IMG/VR virus record: IMGVR_UViG_3300032238_001229
Location: 1 to 49,517 of that record
Source: a virus
Strand: one strand, 5' to 3'
DNA length: 49,517 nucleotides
The translations under genes and the position numbers were made by a program. Below the pieces are notes generated by a model, which was not told the DNA's origin, ran no database searches, and saw nothing but the letters and a program-made list of their open reading frames with translations. This document shows positions 7,682 to 16,227 of the stretch, piece after piece; the first letter of the stretch is position 1; every line of letters starts with the position of its first letter.

Positions 7682-8356
7682 CTAGGCAACAATGCACCAC
7701 CCCGTGTTTGGGCCATCAGCCATCCAACGGGGTTCAAAATTTTTGTAACTGTAGTGTTTTTTGGCGCCATCGGTGCTGGGATAGGTGCCCGTAAGTAGGT
7801 CACATTCCCCCCAGGGGTCATTCACCCAATAACCGGTTTCGTCATAACCAATGATGCAAAGCCAGTGGCCACCACCTGTTGGTTGACTTGGTGTTCCATG
7901 ATGCAAGAATCCTGCTGGCACTGGCTTGCCTGAGTTAATTTGGTGTTTAATAAGTTCACGATTACCGCCTGTCATAAAAACAGCAGGCAAACCAAAGTGC
8001 TTTAGAGTTGCGACTTGAGTAGCGCCTTCAGTTGTATCACCAAAAGTAAAGACTACTTTAATGTAATCATCATCGGTTTTAATGCTGCCAGACTTAAGGT
8101 ATTTCAAAAGCATTGCACAGCTAGAGCTAAAACAAGTCCTGCTTGCATCACGGTAATTATCCCGCTGGCTCATGTACTGAACAGCTAACGGATTATTAAA
8201 TTTTGTTACAACATCAGATAAGTTTCTAAACCGTTTTAAAAACTCAGCCTGTTGTTCTTTTGATAAAATTCCCCAGGCATAAGCCCAAGCTTTGTCTTGG
8301 TGTTCCAAGGGTTTATCTTTATTCGTAGCCCAGGCAGCATCAAGGAATGTGGTCAT
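7682..8356 (-). CDS. C39-like cysteine peptidase, probable wall hydrolase
   Basis: 224 residues without signal peptide. The papain-like layout is visible: Gln64 in SQRDNYRDA, candidate nucleophile Cys75 in SRTCFSSS, His164 in GGGHWLCIIGYD, and Asn179/Asp180 in YWVNDPWGE. This is the order expected of C39_2-type peptidases (Q-C-H-N/D). Such domains in phages cut peptide bridges of peptidoglycan, as endolysins or tail parts. The gene begins 2 bp after the tail-fibre stop, so it is co-transcribed with the fibre, supporting a tail or lysis role. Its stop lies 2 bp from the end of the plus-strand fragment at 7679. Confidence 0.8.
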   Translation of the reverse strand: MTTFLDAAWATNKDKPLEHQDKAWAYAWGILSKEQQAEFLKRFRNLSDVVTKFNNPLAVQYMSQRDNYRDASRTCFSSSCAMLLKYLKSGSIKTDDDYIKVVFTFGDTTEGATQVATLKHFGLPAVFMTGGNRELIKHQINSGKPVPAGFLHHGTPSQPTGGGHWLCIIGYDETGYWVNDPWGECDLLTGTYPSTDGAKKHYSYKNFEPRWMADGPNTGWCIVA

Positions 8357-8358
8357 AA

Positions 8359-11300
8359 TTAGTTGGCCTGCATAGTAATCCAGTTTGTTCCGTCACTTAC
8401 AAGTGTAGCGTATTTGCCGGCAGTAGCAGCAAGGATTGCAGTGCCTGCTGCGCCACCTGCAAGGGGAACAACGTTAGACGATGCAGAAACAACCGTAAAA
8501 GCAGCAATAGTTTTTAACATTACCTCACGACCTGTCCATGAACTTGCTGCTGGCAAAGTGACAGTAATTGTTGCTGTACCATTACAAATAATCCAATTTT
8601 CTGTAATAGCAAGAGTAAAGCTAGCTGTCTTTGTTACTGGTGCACCACGCCCGATTGAGCCGGTGTGTGACGCAAAGCCATTGCTATCAATTCGCATCCG
8701 CTCAGTTGAACTAGCTGCACCATCTGCCGTAGTGGAGAACACTAGGCGGCCTGGCATGTCGTTGGTGCCAGGGGTGCCGTCTACAAAAGATTCAATTATC
8801 GCAGCACAAGTAACATTGGTTGCATCATCTCCACTAAATGTAATGCGGCCCAAGCGATCTCCGCTAGCAACAGCTCCGCTACTTTTTAAGTAGTTAAACT
8901 CAAGCTGAACACCCGTGGAGCCACCCGCGAAATCTTCTCCATTTATTGCAATTGCAGTTGCATTTGAGGCAGCATTTAAACCATTGCAGTAGGAAATGTA
9001 AGGGGCAGCTTGGCCTGTTAGTGTGACCCCTGTCCCTGAATCTGCAATTCTATGGGATGAACGGAAAGCGTTGCCACTAGCAGAGGCTTGGGCATTAACT
9101 TGCAGTAATGCGGTGCCGCTCGTAGACGTGCCAACTAAGAGCCTGCCGCTGTTGTCAATTCTGACGGACTCAGAGGATAACCCAGACTTCCAGAATGATG
9201 TACCGCTAGTGCCGCCCTGAAAGCGCAATTCATTTGTTGCATCAGTTCTGATATAACCGTTGTCACCAAAACTGACGTAACCATTGCCACCGCTAAACCT
9301 TCCAGCGCCAGCAACATCTAAGAGATAACTTGCCCCAGGGCTCGTAGTGCCAATCCCTAATCGCCCCGACGCATCCAACGTCATCGCCTGGGTGAAACTG
9401 ATGGTGTTGCCTGCGGTGCCGGAGGGGGCAGTGTACCAATAGTGGGCGCCAGTGTTGAGTTGATACAGGCCAGCAGCAGCAGTAGTTTTGTACAGCCAAC
9501 CAGAGGGATTATTGTAAGCATTGTTGGACAATGCTATATTAGCGCCATTTGAGCCTATTGCATTTGAATTACTAAATTCAATAACTTTCCATGTTGATAG
9601 CCAAGCACTCGGCACCCCCCCAATCCCAACGTTGCCGCTGCTGTCGATGCGGGCGCGTTCGGTGTTGCCGCCTGCATTAAGCAGTAAGTTTGCTTCCGCT
9701 CGAATAGCAAAATCCGCACTAGTGCCGGTAGTTGTAGCGCTTCCCCCTGCTCCCATGTATCCGATCACAGATGCACCGGAGTTCAAAAAAGTGCCGTAAT
9801 CATATCCAGCAGTTGTGCCCCTAAAGGTAAACCACGTTGTACTTGCTTGACTGACAACATACAATGCTGCCGTGGGGCTTGTAGTGCCAATCCCTACGTT
9901 GCCTGTTGCTGTGATGCGGAGGCGTTCAGTAAGTGAGCTATCAGCGGTTGAATTTCGTGTAGATATAGCCAAAAAGCCGGTCGTATTAGCTGCAGACGCA
10001 GTAAGACCACCACGAATAGAAGCAAAATATGTGCTTAAATAACCACCAAAAAATATGTCCCCTCCCTCTTGCGAGACTATGTCTGTTGTGCCAAGAAGTA
10101 AATTATTGCTAGTAGCGGCACATTTAATATCAACTTGGCTACTAGGTAAATTAGTACCAATCCCAACGTTGCCGCTTGCATCTACATACAGTCGCCCGGT
10201 ACCGCTAGTGCTGATAGCCAGTTGATTTGTTCCCGGAGAATAAAAACCATTGCTTGTGGTACCAACAGAAACAGAAGGAGCTCCTGCAGTACCTGATGCA
10301 AACACACCTGACGTAAAGTTTGCTGTTTGACCAGTAACTGTTGTACCTGAAAGAGTTACAAAATTAGCTGTAGTACCAGTAACTGTTGTACCTGAAAGAG
10401 TTACAAAATTAGCTGTAGTACCAGTAACCGTAACGCCTGTTACCGTACCAAAACCAGCTCTTACGCCAGTAACATCTGTAAATTGACCGGCATTACCAGT
10501 GACTGTTCCTCCTGATAAAAATGTAGTAAATACGCCTGATACACCATTAACAGTTGTAAAATTAGCGGCAGTACCGGTAGTTGTAGTGCCCGTCAAAGAT
10601 GTATAGTTACCTGTAGTTGCAATTACAGTGGTGCCAGTAATTGTTGCTCCAGATAAAAATGTAGTAAATACGCCAGACGCACCGTTATATGTTACAAAAT
10701 TAGCAGTGGTGCCAGTAGTTGTAGTACCTGTTAACGATGTATAGTTGCCAGTAGTTGCAACAACTGTTACACCTGATAGCAATGTACTAAAATTACCGGT
10801 TGTAAAGTTAGCCGTGGTACCAGTTACTGTTGCACCTGTAATAACAGTAAAAGCCCCTGAAACACCTGTGACAGTTGTAAATTGTCCATTTGTTCCAGTA
10901 ACAGTTATACCGCTAATTGTTCCGGTTACGCTAACTCCTGATTGAAAATATCCGGTACCTAGAACAGTTAAATCACCTGAGACAGTAGCACTTGAAAACT
11001 GAAGGTTTGAAAAAACGCCAGTAGCAGCTCTAACCGTTACTCCACTGAGAAGAACTCCGGTAACATTTGTAAAGTTTGCATTACCGCCAGTAAGTGTTGT
11101 AAATTGGCCAGCATTACCTGTAATTGTTGTTCCTGATAACGTAACAAAATTAGCAATTGTCCCAGTAACAGTTGCACCTGTGATTACGGTAAACCCACCG
11201 GAAATACCAGTGACTGTTGTAAATTGACCGCTTGTTCCAGTAACTGTTATGCCCGATACACTAGTACTAAAAGTGCCAGTTGCAAAGTTAGCTGTAGTGC

Positions 11301-12015
11301 CCGTTACCGTAACACCAGTAAGAGAAGTAAATGCACCAGATACACCAGTAATTGTTAAGCCTGAAATACGAGAAGTAAATACACCACTGACAAAATTACC
11401 ACTGGTACCCGTTACAGTTGCTCCAGTAATAGAAGTAAAACCTGCAGTATTTCCGGTAAGCGTGGTAAATTTTGCTGCATCACCAGTAATCGAACTAACG
11501 TTTACCGTAGTGCCTGTAATGGTTTGACCAGTAAAAGAAGTAAAGGCACCTGACGCACCAGTAATTGTTACGCCACTAATTCTTTGAAGAAAGTTGCCAG
11601 TAGTAAAATTTAATTCGCCGCCGGTTAATGTTGTAAAATTACCCAAGACACCATTGACGTTAGTACCTTGAATATTGGAACCTGTAACGGTAGCGCCACT
11701 AATTGTGCCGCTGACAGTTGCCCCACTTTGAGCAATAAGGGAGCCAACGGTAACTGCGCCCGTAAATGTAGCTGTTGCAAAGTTTGTACTACCGGAAACC
11801 GTAAGATTTCCTTGAACAATAACTGCACCGCTAATGGTTCCACCAGTGCGGGGTAGATAATACGTATTGAGATATTGTTTTGTGCCCGATATGGTTAATT
11901 TTCTATTTTTTAGTGTTGGGTCAACTTCGCTTACGTGAACAACCGTAAACAGGTCCTGATCTGCTAAGTCAAGACCTGCAAGTTCTTGGAGCTCAGATAT
12001 GCGCCTGTTAGCCAC
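8359..12015 (-). CDS. Giant repetitive tail fibre / adhesin
   Basis: 1218 residues. The N-terminus (~70 aa) is non-repetitive (RRISELQELAGLDLADQDLF). It is followed by roughly 500 residues of short repeats of the type TVTGTTANFVTLSG, rich in Thr, Gly, Ser and Val, which suggest a beta-helical shaft. The second half carries NVGIGTTSP/GRLGIGTTSPG modules, common in phage tail fibres and trimeric adhesins, and a final domain (TATITVTLPAASSW, GTNWITMQAN) seen at fibre tips. It should bind the host surface. DNA-level repeats in the shaft allow length change by recombination. No chaperone or peptidase-type tip domain was recognised. Confidence 0.9.
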   Translation of the reverse strand: MANRRISELQELAGLDLADQDLFTVVHVSEVDPTLKNRKLTISGTKQYLNTYYLPRTGGTISGAVIVQGNLTVSGSTNFATATFTGAVTVGSLIAQSGATVSGTISGATVTGSNIQGTNVNGVLGNFTTLTGGELNFTTGNFLQRISGVTITGASGAFTSFTGQTITGTTVNVSSITGDAAKFTTLTGNTAGFTSITGATVTGTSGNFVSGVFTSRISGLTITGVSGAFTSLTGVTVTGTTANFATGTFSTSVSGITVTGTSGQFTTVTGISGGFTVITGATVTGTIANFVTLSGTTITGNAGQFTTLTGGNANFTNVTGVLLSGVTVRAATGVFSNLQFSSATVSGDLTVLGTGYFQSGVSVTGTISGITVTGTNGQFTTVTGVSGAFTVITGATVTGTTANFTTGNFSTLLSGVTVVATTGNYTSLTGTTTTGTTANFVTYNGASGVFTTFLSGATITGTTVIATTGNYTSLTGTTTTGTAANFTTVNGVSGVFTTFLSGGTVTGNAGQFTDVTGVRAGFGTVTGVTVTGTTANFVTLSGTTVTGTTANFVTLSGTTVTGQTANFTSGVFASGTAGAPSVSVGTTSNGFYSPGTNQLAISTSGTGRLYVDASGNVGIGTNLPSSQVDIKCAATSNNLLLGTTDIVSQEGGDIFFGGYLSTYFASIRGGLTASAANTTGFLAISTRNSTADSSLTERLRITATGNVGIGTTSPTAALYVVSQASTTWFTFRGTTAGYDYGTFLNSGASVIGYMGAGGSATTTGTSADFAIRAEANLLLNAGGNTERARIDSSGNVGIGGVPSAWLSTWKVIEFSNSNAIGSNGANIALSNNAYNNPSGWLYKTTAAAGLYQLNTGAHYWYTAPSGTAGNTISFTQAMTLDASGRLGIGTTSPGASYLLDVAGAGRFSGGNGYVSFGDNGYIRTDATNELRFQGGTSGTSFWKSGLSSESVRIDNSGRLLVGTSTSGTALLQVNAQASASGNAFRSSHRIADSGTGVTLTGQAAPYISYCNGLNAASNATAIAINGEDFAGGSTGVQLEFNYLKSSGAVASGDRLGRITFSGDDATNVTCAAIIESFVDGTPGTNDMPGRLVFSTTADGAASSTERMRIDSNGFASHTGSIGRGAPVTKTASFTLAITENWIICNGTATITVTLPAASSWTGREVMLKTIAAFTVVSASSNVVPLAGGAAGTAILAATAGKYATLVSDGTNWITMQAN
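10331..10420 (-). repeat. Perfect 45 bp tandem repeat in the fibre shaft
   Basis: Two identical adjacent 45 bp units start at 10331 and 10376, coding for a 15-residue shaft unit (VTLSGTTVTGTTANF type). A larger, diverged duplication with a 138 bp period lies at about 10511 and 10649. Identity at DNA level points to recent slippage or unequal recombination. Confidence 0.85.
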
Positions 12016-12065
12016 TTATAAAAAACATGAACCTATTCAGTTATTATAAATGGTTGTGCCTAGGG

Positions 12066-12410
12066 TTACTTAACACGCACTTCAACTTGAGGTAGGTATT
12101 TGGAGGTAAAATTCCAAGCTCCTTGAATGCCGCCAACAACGACGCAAGAAAGGACTACCATTACCAGGATTTCCGCAACGGTCATATTGCGACGCATATA
12201 AACAATCTTGGGTTCGGGCGGCTCTGGAGCCATAAAGTATCCGCCAGGTAATGTGACAGGAGCTTGAGGAGTAGGTGCAGGGACTGGTTGCTGCTGCATA
12301 GTCATGCGAATTGCTTGTTCCCTAGCACGTGCCTTCATTTCTGCTAGCTGCTCAGGAGAAATCCCTTGCGGTTGCTGGGGCATTTGACTGGCGGGAATTT
12401 GTTCTTCCAT
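12066..12410 (-). CDS. Small one-pass membrane protein, Pro/Gln-rich
   Basis: 114 residues. The first 70 are Pro-, Gln- and Met-rich and probably disordered (QMPQQPQG, VPAPTPQAPVTLPGG). A basic YMRRN is followed by a hydrophobic helix (AEILVMVVLSCVVVGGIQGAW, about residues 79-99), then a short tail ending VEVRVK. The layout (long N-terminal arm, single helix) fits a phage membrane protein such as an unusual holin or an injected protein; neither can be shown. It precedes the tail fibre and the C39-like peptidase on the same strand, which makes a lysis link attractive. Confidence 0.7.
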   Translation of the reverse strand: MEEQIPASQMPQQPQGISPEQLAEMKARAREQAIRMTMQQQPVPAPTPQAPVTLPGGYFMAPEPPEPKIVYMRRNMTVAEILVMVVLSCVVVGGIQGAWNFTSKYLPQVEVRVK

Positions 12411-12451
12411 GGACCTAGCAAAATCTTTGCTTACACACTAGCATTAAACAA

Positions 12452-12886
12452 GTGAAAAGTGTTGCTATGACCCATGGGATCAGAAAAGGTTTAGAAGATA
12501 TTGCTCATGAGTTAAAAGGAATTAAAAACATTCTCTCTTCCATGTGGCACAGCAAGTATCAAACCGAAGAAACGAGCAGGTTGCATCCAGAGGCATTTAC
12601 TGATGAGTACATTTCTACAGAAGAATGCGCCCGCAGGCTAAGCGTATCAGATCAAACAATTAGAAATTGGATTTTTGCAGGCAAACAAGCAAAGGGCAAA
12701 GGATGGGTGGAAGGAATTCATTATGTCAATATTGCAATTGACAATAATAAACGAGCTGTTATCCGTGTCCCCTGGACACAGCTAGTGCAATCATTTGCTA
12801 AAACTAAAGAAATAGATATTACTGACGTAAGAAATCCTCGGATGTATCAATCAACAAGAGTAGAGGAACCCCAGCATGACGAATAG
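12452..12886 (+). CDS. Helix-turn-helix (excisionase/MerR-like) DNA-binding protein
   Basis: 144 residues from GTG 12452; ATG 12467 is an alternative. After an N-terminal helical part, residues ~50-95 show YISTEECARRLSVSDQTIRNW then IFAGKQ, a MerR/excisionase-type winged helix, and KGWVEGIHYVNI, a wing often seen in phage helix_turn_helix_17 proteins. It probably binds DNA as a regulator. It is the first gene of a tightly overlapping plus-strand operon (12452-15131) and is divergent from the membrane-protein gene, with only 41 bp between them, so that short region must hold both promoters. Confidence 0.75.
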   Translation: MKSVAMTHGIRKGLEDIAHELKGIKNILSSMWHSKYQTEETSRLHPEAFTDEYISTEECARRLSVSDQTIRNWIFAGKQAKGKGWVEGIHYVNIAIDNNKRAVIRVPWTQLVQSFAKTKEIDITDVRNPRMYQSTRVEEPQHDE

Positions 12887-13367
12887 ATTTCAAAGCATAG
12901 AAATACATAAGATTACTGTTGAGAACTATTTTCAATTGCTGCCTGAGTCCTTGGCTCTGCAGCTGGAAGATTTTATGCCACCCTTTGGTTCATTTGATGA
13001 TGGGTGCATCCAACGATACTTAGAAAATATTAAAAAATTTGAAGAGGAGGATATTAATTCTGGCATGACTCTTGCCAATAGATTGCGGCTAGCATTCAAA
13101 GATTTAGTGCCAGATACAATCTGTGGTAAATTCCCGCAAGCAGAACTCCCACTGAAGCGGCGTTTGCGTTGCGTAGCTGAATACTTGATTCGTGCTGGAG
13201 AATTTGATAAGATGAAAGACGAGACTGGCAAGTTGGTTAAAAAACGAGGAGTTCTTGGAAAACTTGTCGTTGTGTACCAACCCCTACCTAAACTGACTGA
13301 AGCACTCCTTAAGCAAGGACTTATACCCAATGAGCCGCCGAGAGAAGTTGATAGCCCAGGCTCTTGA
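12876..13367 (+). CDS. Hypothetical protein
   Basis: 163 residues, charged and mostly helical, with an acidic first half (FMPPFGSFDDG, KKFEEEDIN) and a basic centre (PLKRRLRCVAEYLIRAGE). The segment KRGVLGKLVVVYQPLPKLTEALLKQG closes the protein. No known domain was recognised. It starts 11 bp inside the preceding HTH gene and overlaps the next gene by 38 bp, so it belongs to a translationally coupled operon. Confidence 0.75.
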   Translation: MTNRFQSIEIHKITVENYFQLLPESLALQLEDFMPPFGSFDDGCIQRYLENIKKFEEEDINSGMTLANRLRLAFKDLVPDTICGKFPQAELPLKRRLRCVAEYLIRAGEFDKMKDETGKLVKKRGVLGKLVVVYQPLPKLTEALLKQGLIPNEPPREVDSPGS

Positions 13368-13716
13368 GGGCAAAGTTGATGAGACCAGCGGAAAGATGCT
13401 TGATGCTGTTGTCAAGCTCGTATTGGGTGATCTGGCTACGGTCTACAACCGCTTCTGGGAGTCGGAAGGGCCTGGCGTAATGTGCTTCCAGCCATCCAAC
13501 CAAGATCGTTCAATGTTTTTTCTTACGCTCAAGGAATTGCATGCAGCCGAGGAATCGTGTGAACAAGAAAACAACGGTGACCTAGCTGAAACATTTAGAC
13601 GCATCCTTGGTGCCGCACAAAAAATTAACCCGGAAGAAAAAGCCGGTTACATTATTAATGACAAGGAAGGCATTCGCTATTTGGAAATAGACTATAACCA
13701 GCAATCGGAATCCTAA
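13330..13716 (+). CDS. Hypothetical protein
   Basis: 128 residues, acidic, predicted mostly helical (LDAVVKLVLGDLATVYNRFW, MFFLTLKELHAAEESC, AETFRRILGAAQKI). No domain recognised. ATG 13330 lies within the end of the preceding gene (38 bp overlap), and the last base of its stop is the first base of the next start (TAATG at 13714-13718), a sign of translational coupling in this operon. Confidence 0.75.
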   Translation: MSRREKLIAQALEGKVDETSGKMLDAVVKLVLGDLATVYNRFWESEGPGVMCFQPSNQDRSMFFLTLKELHAAEESCEQENNGDLAETFRRILGAAQKINPEEKAGYIINDKEGIRYLEIDYNQQSES

Positions 13717-14300
13717 TGGGCGCACCGTTTAGAAAAAAAGTTGAAGACCGTGAGCTAATCACTAACACGGATTTGGCTTGTGCTGCCCACTCCCTCATGG
13801 GAAGTATTGATCTAGATCCTGCTAGCTCACGTGTTGCCAATGAGTTTGTAGGTGCAGATAAAATTTACACACCACAGGATGACGGATTAAATGTCCAAGA
13901 GTGGGCAGGAAAAGTTTACTTGTTTCCTCCCAGTGGCGCCTACTTTTTTAGTAAAGATTTAGGTAAATGGAAGCTGACCAGAGCCTCGTCTCCTTCGTTA
14001 ATCTCCTCACACTCCGTATGGTTTAAAAAACTTTACAAACTTTGGCTTGCCGACGTGGTAACCGAAGCCGTGTACTTTACCAATTGCATGGACATGATTC
14101 GGTATGACCAACGTATTTTTGATTTTCCAATTTGTTTTCTTAAGACGCCTCCCATACTAAAAATGAATTCAAGCGAAGGCGTGGGCAACCATAAAACTGG
14201 TACGTGCTTTGTTGTGTACCTGCAACCAAAACGTAATTCCGCTGCTGCTACCGAAAGATTTATAAATCTTTACTCGCCAAAGGGCAGGATAGTCTGTTGA
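13716..14300 (+). CDS. Phage Dam-like N6-adenine methyltransferase homologue with altered motif
   Basis: 194 residues. SIDLDPASSRVANEFVGADK, IYTPQDDGLNVQEWAGKVYL and the downstream YFTN segment follow the pattern of phage N-6-adenine methyltransferases (Dam family, PF05869 type). In that family the catalytic motif is usually NPPY/DPPW; here the matching site reads FPPSG, so activity is uncertain. Cyanophage members with PPSS-type motifs come to mind, suggesting a conserved variant rather than recent decay. A working enzyme would methylate phage DNA at N6-adenine and could protect it from host restriction. It is coupled by TAATG to the gene before it. Confidence 0.75.
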   Translation: MGAPFRKKVEDRELITNTDLACAAHSLMGSIDLDPASSRVANEFVGADKIYTPQDDGLNVQEWAGKVYLFPPSGAYFFSKDLGKWKLTRASSPSLISSHSVWFKKLYKLWLADVVTEAVYFTNCMDMIRYDQRIFDFPICFLKTPPILKMNSSEGVGNHKTGTCFVVYLQPKRNSAAATERFINLYSPKGRIVC

Positions 14301-14331
14301 TTTTGTAGACTATTAATGAGTGGAAAAAACA

Positions 14332-14919
14332 ATGAGCATTCTTTGCGACCGCGAGATCAGGGAACTGGCAGAACAAGAGGGAATGATTAGCCCGTTCCAG
14401 GATCGGTTGGTCAGTGAAGTAGATGGTCGCCGTATTTTAAGCTATGGCCTTAGCTCGTATGGTTATGATATTCGCCTGTCTCCCAAACAATGTTTGATCT
14501 TTGGTCGCATCCAGGCTGGTGATTGCGATCCCAAGGACTTTAACCCTGACATTCTTCACAATGCAGAGTTGTTGGAAGACGAAAAAGGCCAGTATTTTAT
14601 CTTGCCTCCTTATGGGTATTGCCTTGGTGTTGCACAAGAACGCATCAAACTTCCTCGTGATGTGACTGTAGTTGCTGTGGGCAAATCAACATATGCCCGT
14701 TCAGGAATCCTGGTAAATATTACGCCAGCAGAAGCAGGCTGGGAGGGGTACCTTACGTTGGAAATTAGCAATTGCACTGGCTTGTTTAATCGTATTTACG
14801 CTGACGAAGGCATTACGCAACTGTTGTTCTATCGTGGTGAGCCTTGCGAGGTGTCGTATCAAGATCGTAAAGGCAAGTATCAAGACCAGAAAAAAGAAAT
14901 TGTGTTTTCCAAGCCATGA
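14332..14919 (+). CDS. dcd: dCTP deaminase (Dcd/dUTPase superfamily)
   Basis: 195 residues from ATG 14332, giving the usual MSILCDREIREL start; GTG 14320 is also in frame but less likely. GLSSYGYDIRLSP, the GKSTYARSGI motif, VNITPAEAGWEGYLTLEISN and GITQLLFYRG match dCTP deaminases. The enzyme converts dCTP to dUTP and feeds dTTP synthesis for phage DNA replication; some members also hydrolyse dUTP, which cannot be told apart here. Its stop overlaps the next start (ATGA at 14916-14919). It is in the operon with the HTH and Dam-like genes. Confidence 0.93.
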   Translation: MSILCDREIRELAEQEGMISPFQDRLVSEVDGRRILSYGLSSYGYDIRLSPKQCLIFGRIQAGDCDPKDFNPDILHNAELLEDEKGQYFILPPYGYCLGVAQERIKLPRDVTVVAVGKSTYARSGILVNITPAEAGWEGYLTLEISNCTGLFNRIYADEGITQLLFYRGEPCEVSYQDRKGKYQDQKKEIVFSKP

Positions 14920-15131
14920 CTAAAATTTCTTATATTGATCTTGACCAACGCCTTGACATATTAGAGCTTATCTACGGAGACGTAGTTGAGTTACGCAATA
15001 AAGAATTAAGTGATCGTCTAGTGCGCTATCGATCCGACAACATTCAATGGGTATTGAATATTCTTGAAGAAAACTTTAAACAGCTTAGAGATGCTCTTGA
15101 GATGGAAGAAGTAAATCACAGAGAATCTTAA
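14916..15131 (+). CDS. Small hypothetical helical protein
   Basis: 71 residues, acidic, with heptad-like helices (YIDLDQRLDILELIYGDVV, VLNILEENFKQLRDALEMEE). Function unknown. It overlaps dcd by 4 bp (ATGA) and ends in a TTAA (15128-15131) that also provides the stop of the opposite gene. Confidence 0.65.
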   Translation: MTKISYIDLDQRLDILELIYGDVVELRNKELSDRLVRYRSDNIQWVLNILEENFKQLRDALEMEEVNHRES

Positions 15132-15556
15132 AATCCCCTAAAAGTACCAGAAGAACCGCTTGGTTTTTGTGAATAGTTAGTACTGCCAGTGGTCCCTATC
15201 TTGTCACCAAGGGTAGGGACATTGGTTCCCTTAATGCTTGCTTCAGTACGAGGAGTTTTGCCTAGGATGCCTGGCTCATTAATCGATGCGTTTTGTTTGA
15301 ATCTACCAGAGGCCCTGGCAGCTGCAAGAAATTTTTGCGTGCGGTCGTCAGTGCGCTGATTATTGGTACCAGCTTTTTCAGCGGTGGCTTTTTCAGACTT
15401 ATCAAAATTCCTTGTATCTGTTACGTAAGAGTTACCAGGATTTCGATCGCTGGTATCAATTGACGATGATCCCCCATGCGAAGTGGGGTCGTAACTTTGT
15501 TTAACAAAAGCGCGACCGCCTTTGTGATTACTGGTTTGTTCGTTAAATTTTCCCAT
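15128..15556 (-). CDS. Hypothetical disordered protein
   Basis: 142 residues, rich in Ser, Thr, Asn, Gly and charged residues, with no hydrophobic core (NHKGGRAFVKQ, DTSDRNPGNSYVTD, GTTGSTNYSQ). Probably intrinsically disordered; possibly a virion or scaffold component, but this is a guess. It converges with the 14916 gene, the two stops sharing one TTAA. Confidence 0.6.
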   Translation of the reverse strand: MGKFNEQTSNHKGGRAFVKQSYDPTSHGGSSSIDTSDRNPGNSYVTDTRNFDKSEKATAEKAGTNNQRTDDRTQKFLAAARASGRFKQNASINEPGILGKTPRTEASIKGTNVPTLGDKIGTTGSTNYSQKPSGSSGTFRGF

Positions 15557-15598
15557 GATAATATTTTAATTGAAGGTATTTATGTACTGAATATTTCA

Positions 15599-15913
15599 AT
15601 GAATACTCCTGATCCGGATGATTTTTTAAATCAATTTATTACCAGTGATGACGAGCTGATTAAGCGAATGGCATGCTGCTGTGATTTTGGTGCCCCCATG
15701 GCAACCGCAAAGCATGACGTTCCGATCTATGATCAATATAACCGTGGACTAGCACTGTGTCAGGACAGCAGACCGAGAACGAATTTAGCATTGGAGGGCA
15801 ATCGACCCGGCGTGACTGGTTCCATTCCGTCGATGGAGGAAGCCCATCTGTACCCAGGAACACTGCCAATGGGTCAGAAACTGTTGGCCAATCTGAATCC
15901 GACTTCCCGGTAG
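15599..15913 (+). CDS. Hypothetical protein overlapping the DUF3310 gene
   Basis: 104 residues from ATG 15599, upstream of which the frame is open but unlikely to be used. The N-terminal half (DPDDFLNQFITSDDELIKR) looks like normal coding sequence; the second half is low in structure and overlaps the DUF3310 frame by 157 bp. Either it is a true overlapping gene, or its N-terminal part is read into the -1 frame of the DUF3310 gene. No classic slippery heptamer was found in the overlap. Confidence 0.5.
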   Translation: MNTPDPDDFLNQFITSDDELIKRMACCCDFGAPMATAKHDVPIYDQYNRGLALCQDSRPRTNLALEGNRPGVTGSIPSMEEAHLYPGTLPMGQKLLANLNPTSR

Positions 15914-16227
15914 ATTACATTGTTACGACAGGATGTGTTGATGGAGTCTGCCCTGTCCCTTGGGCGACAGTTACCAAGGCATCTGTAGCACCAAAGGGGG
16001 ATCCAGTAGATCATCCTGAGCACTACACTGCCGGCAAAGTTGAAATCATTGAGATTCTGGAGCAAGCAGTACAAGATGCCCCAGATCCAATCAGTGGCGG
16101 TTTACTATGGCAAACGTTAAAGTATCTACTGCGCCTTTGGTATAAAGGCAATATGCTGCAAGATGCAAAAAAAGCACGTTGGTATCTTAATCGTTTGATT
16201 GATCGCTTAGAGAGTGACTACGTTTAA
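15757..16227 (+). CDS. DUF3310 family phage protein
   Basis: 156 residues from GTG 15757. The second half contains VDHPEHYTAGKVEIIEILEQ, GGLLWQTLKYLLRLWYKGN and DAKKARWYLNRLID, the DUF3310 signature found in many phages, often noted near nucleotide metabolism genes; biochemical role unknown. The first ~80 residues are unlike the family and overlap the preceding ORF, and no later in-frame start was seen, so the real N-terminus is uncertain. It ends at a TTAA (16224-16227) shared with the stop of the opposite gene. Confidence 0.8.
   Translation: MSGQQTENEFSIGGQSTRRDWFHSVDGGSPSVPRNTANGSETVGQSESDFPVDYIVTTGCVDGVCPVPWATVTKASVAPKGDPVDHPEHYTAGKVEIIEILEQAVQDAPDPISGGLLWQTLKYLLRLWYKGNMLQDAKKARWYLNRLIDRLESDYV

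Noticed and set aside
9023-11500. Possible CRISPR array suggested by repeated blocks
   Set aside because: Repeats are in frame, of variable spacing and coding for fibre shaft units, with no unique spacers.
8363-11856. Several plus-strand ORFs inside the tail-fibre gene (such as 8363, 9023, 10745, 11249)
   Set aside because: They are reverse-strand shadows of the repetitive Thr/Gly-rich fibre; their Pro/Val-rich repeats mirror the fibre repeats.
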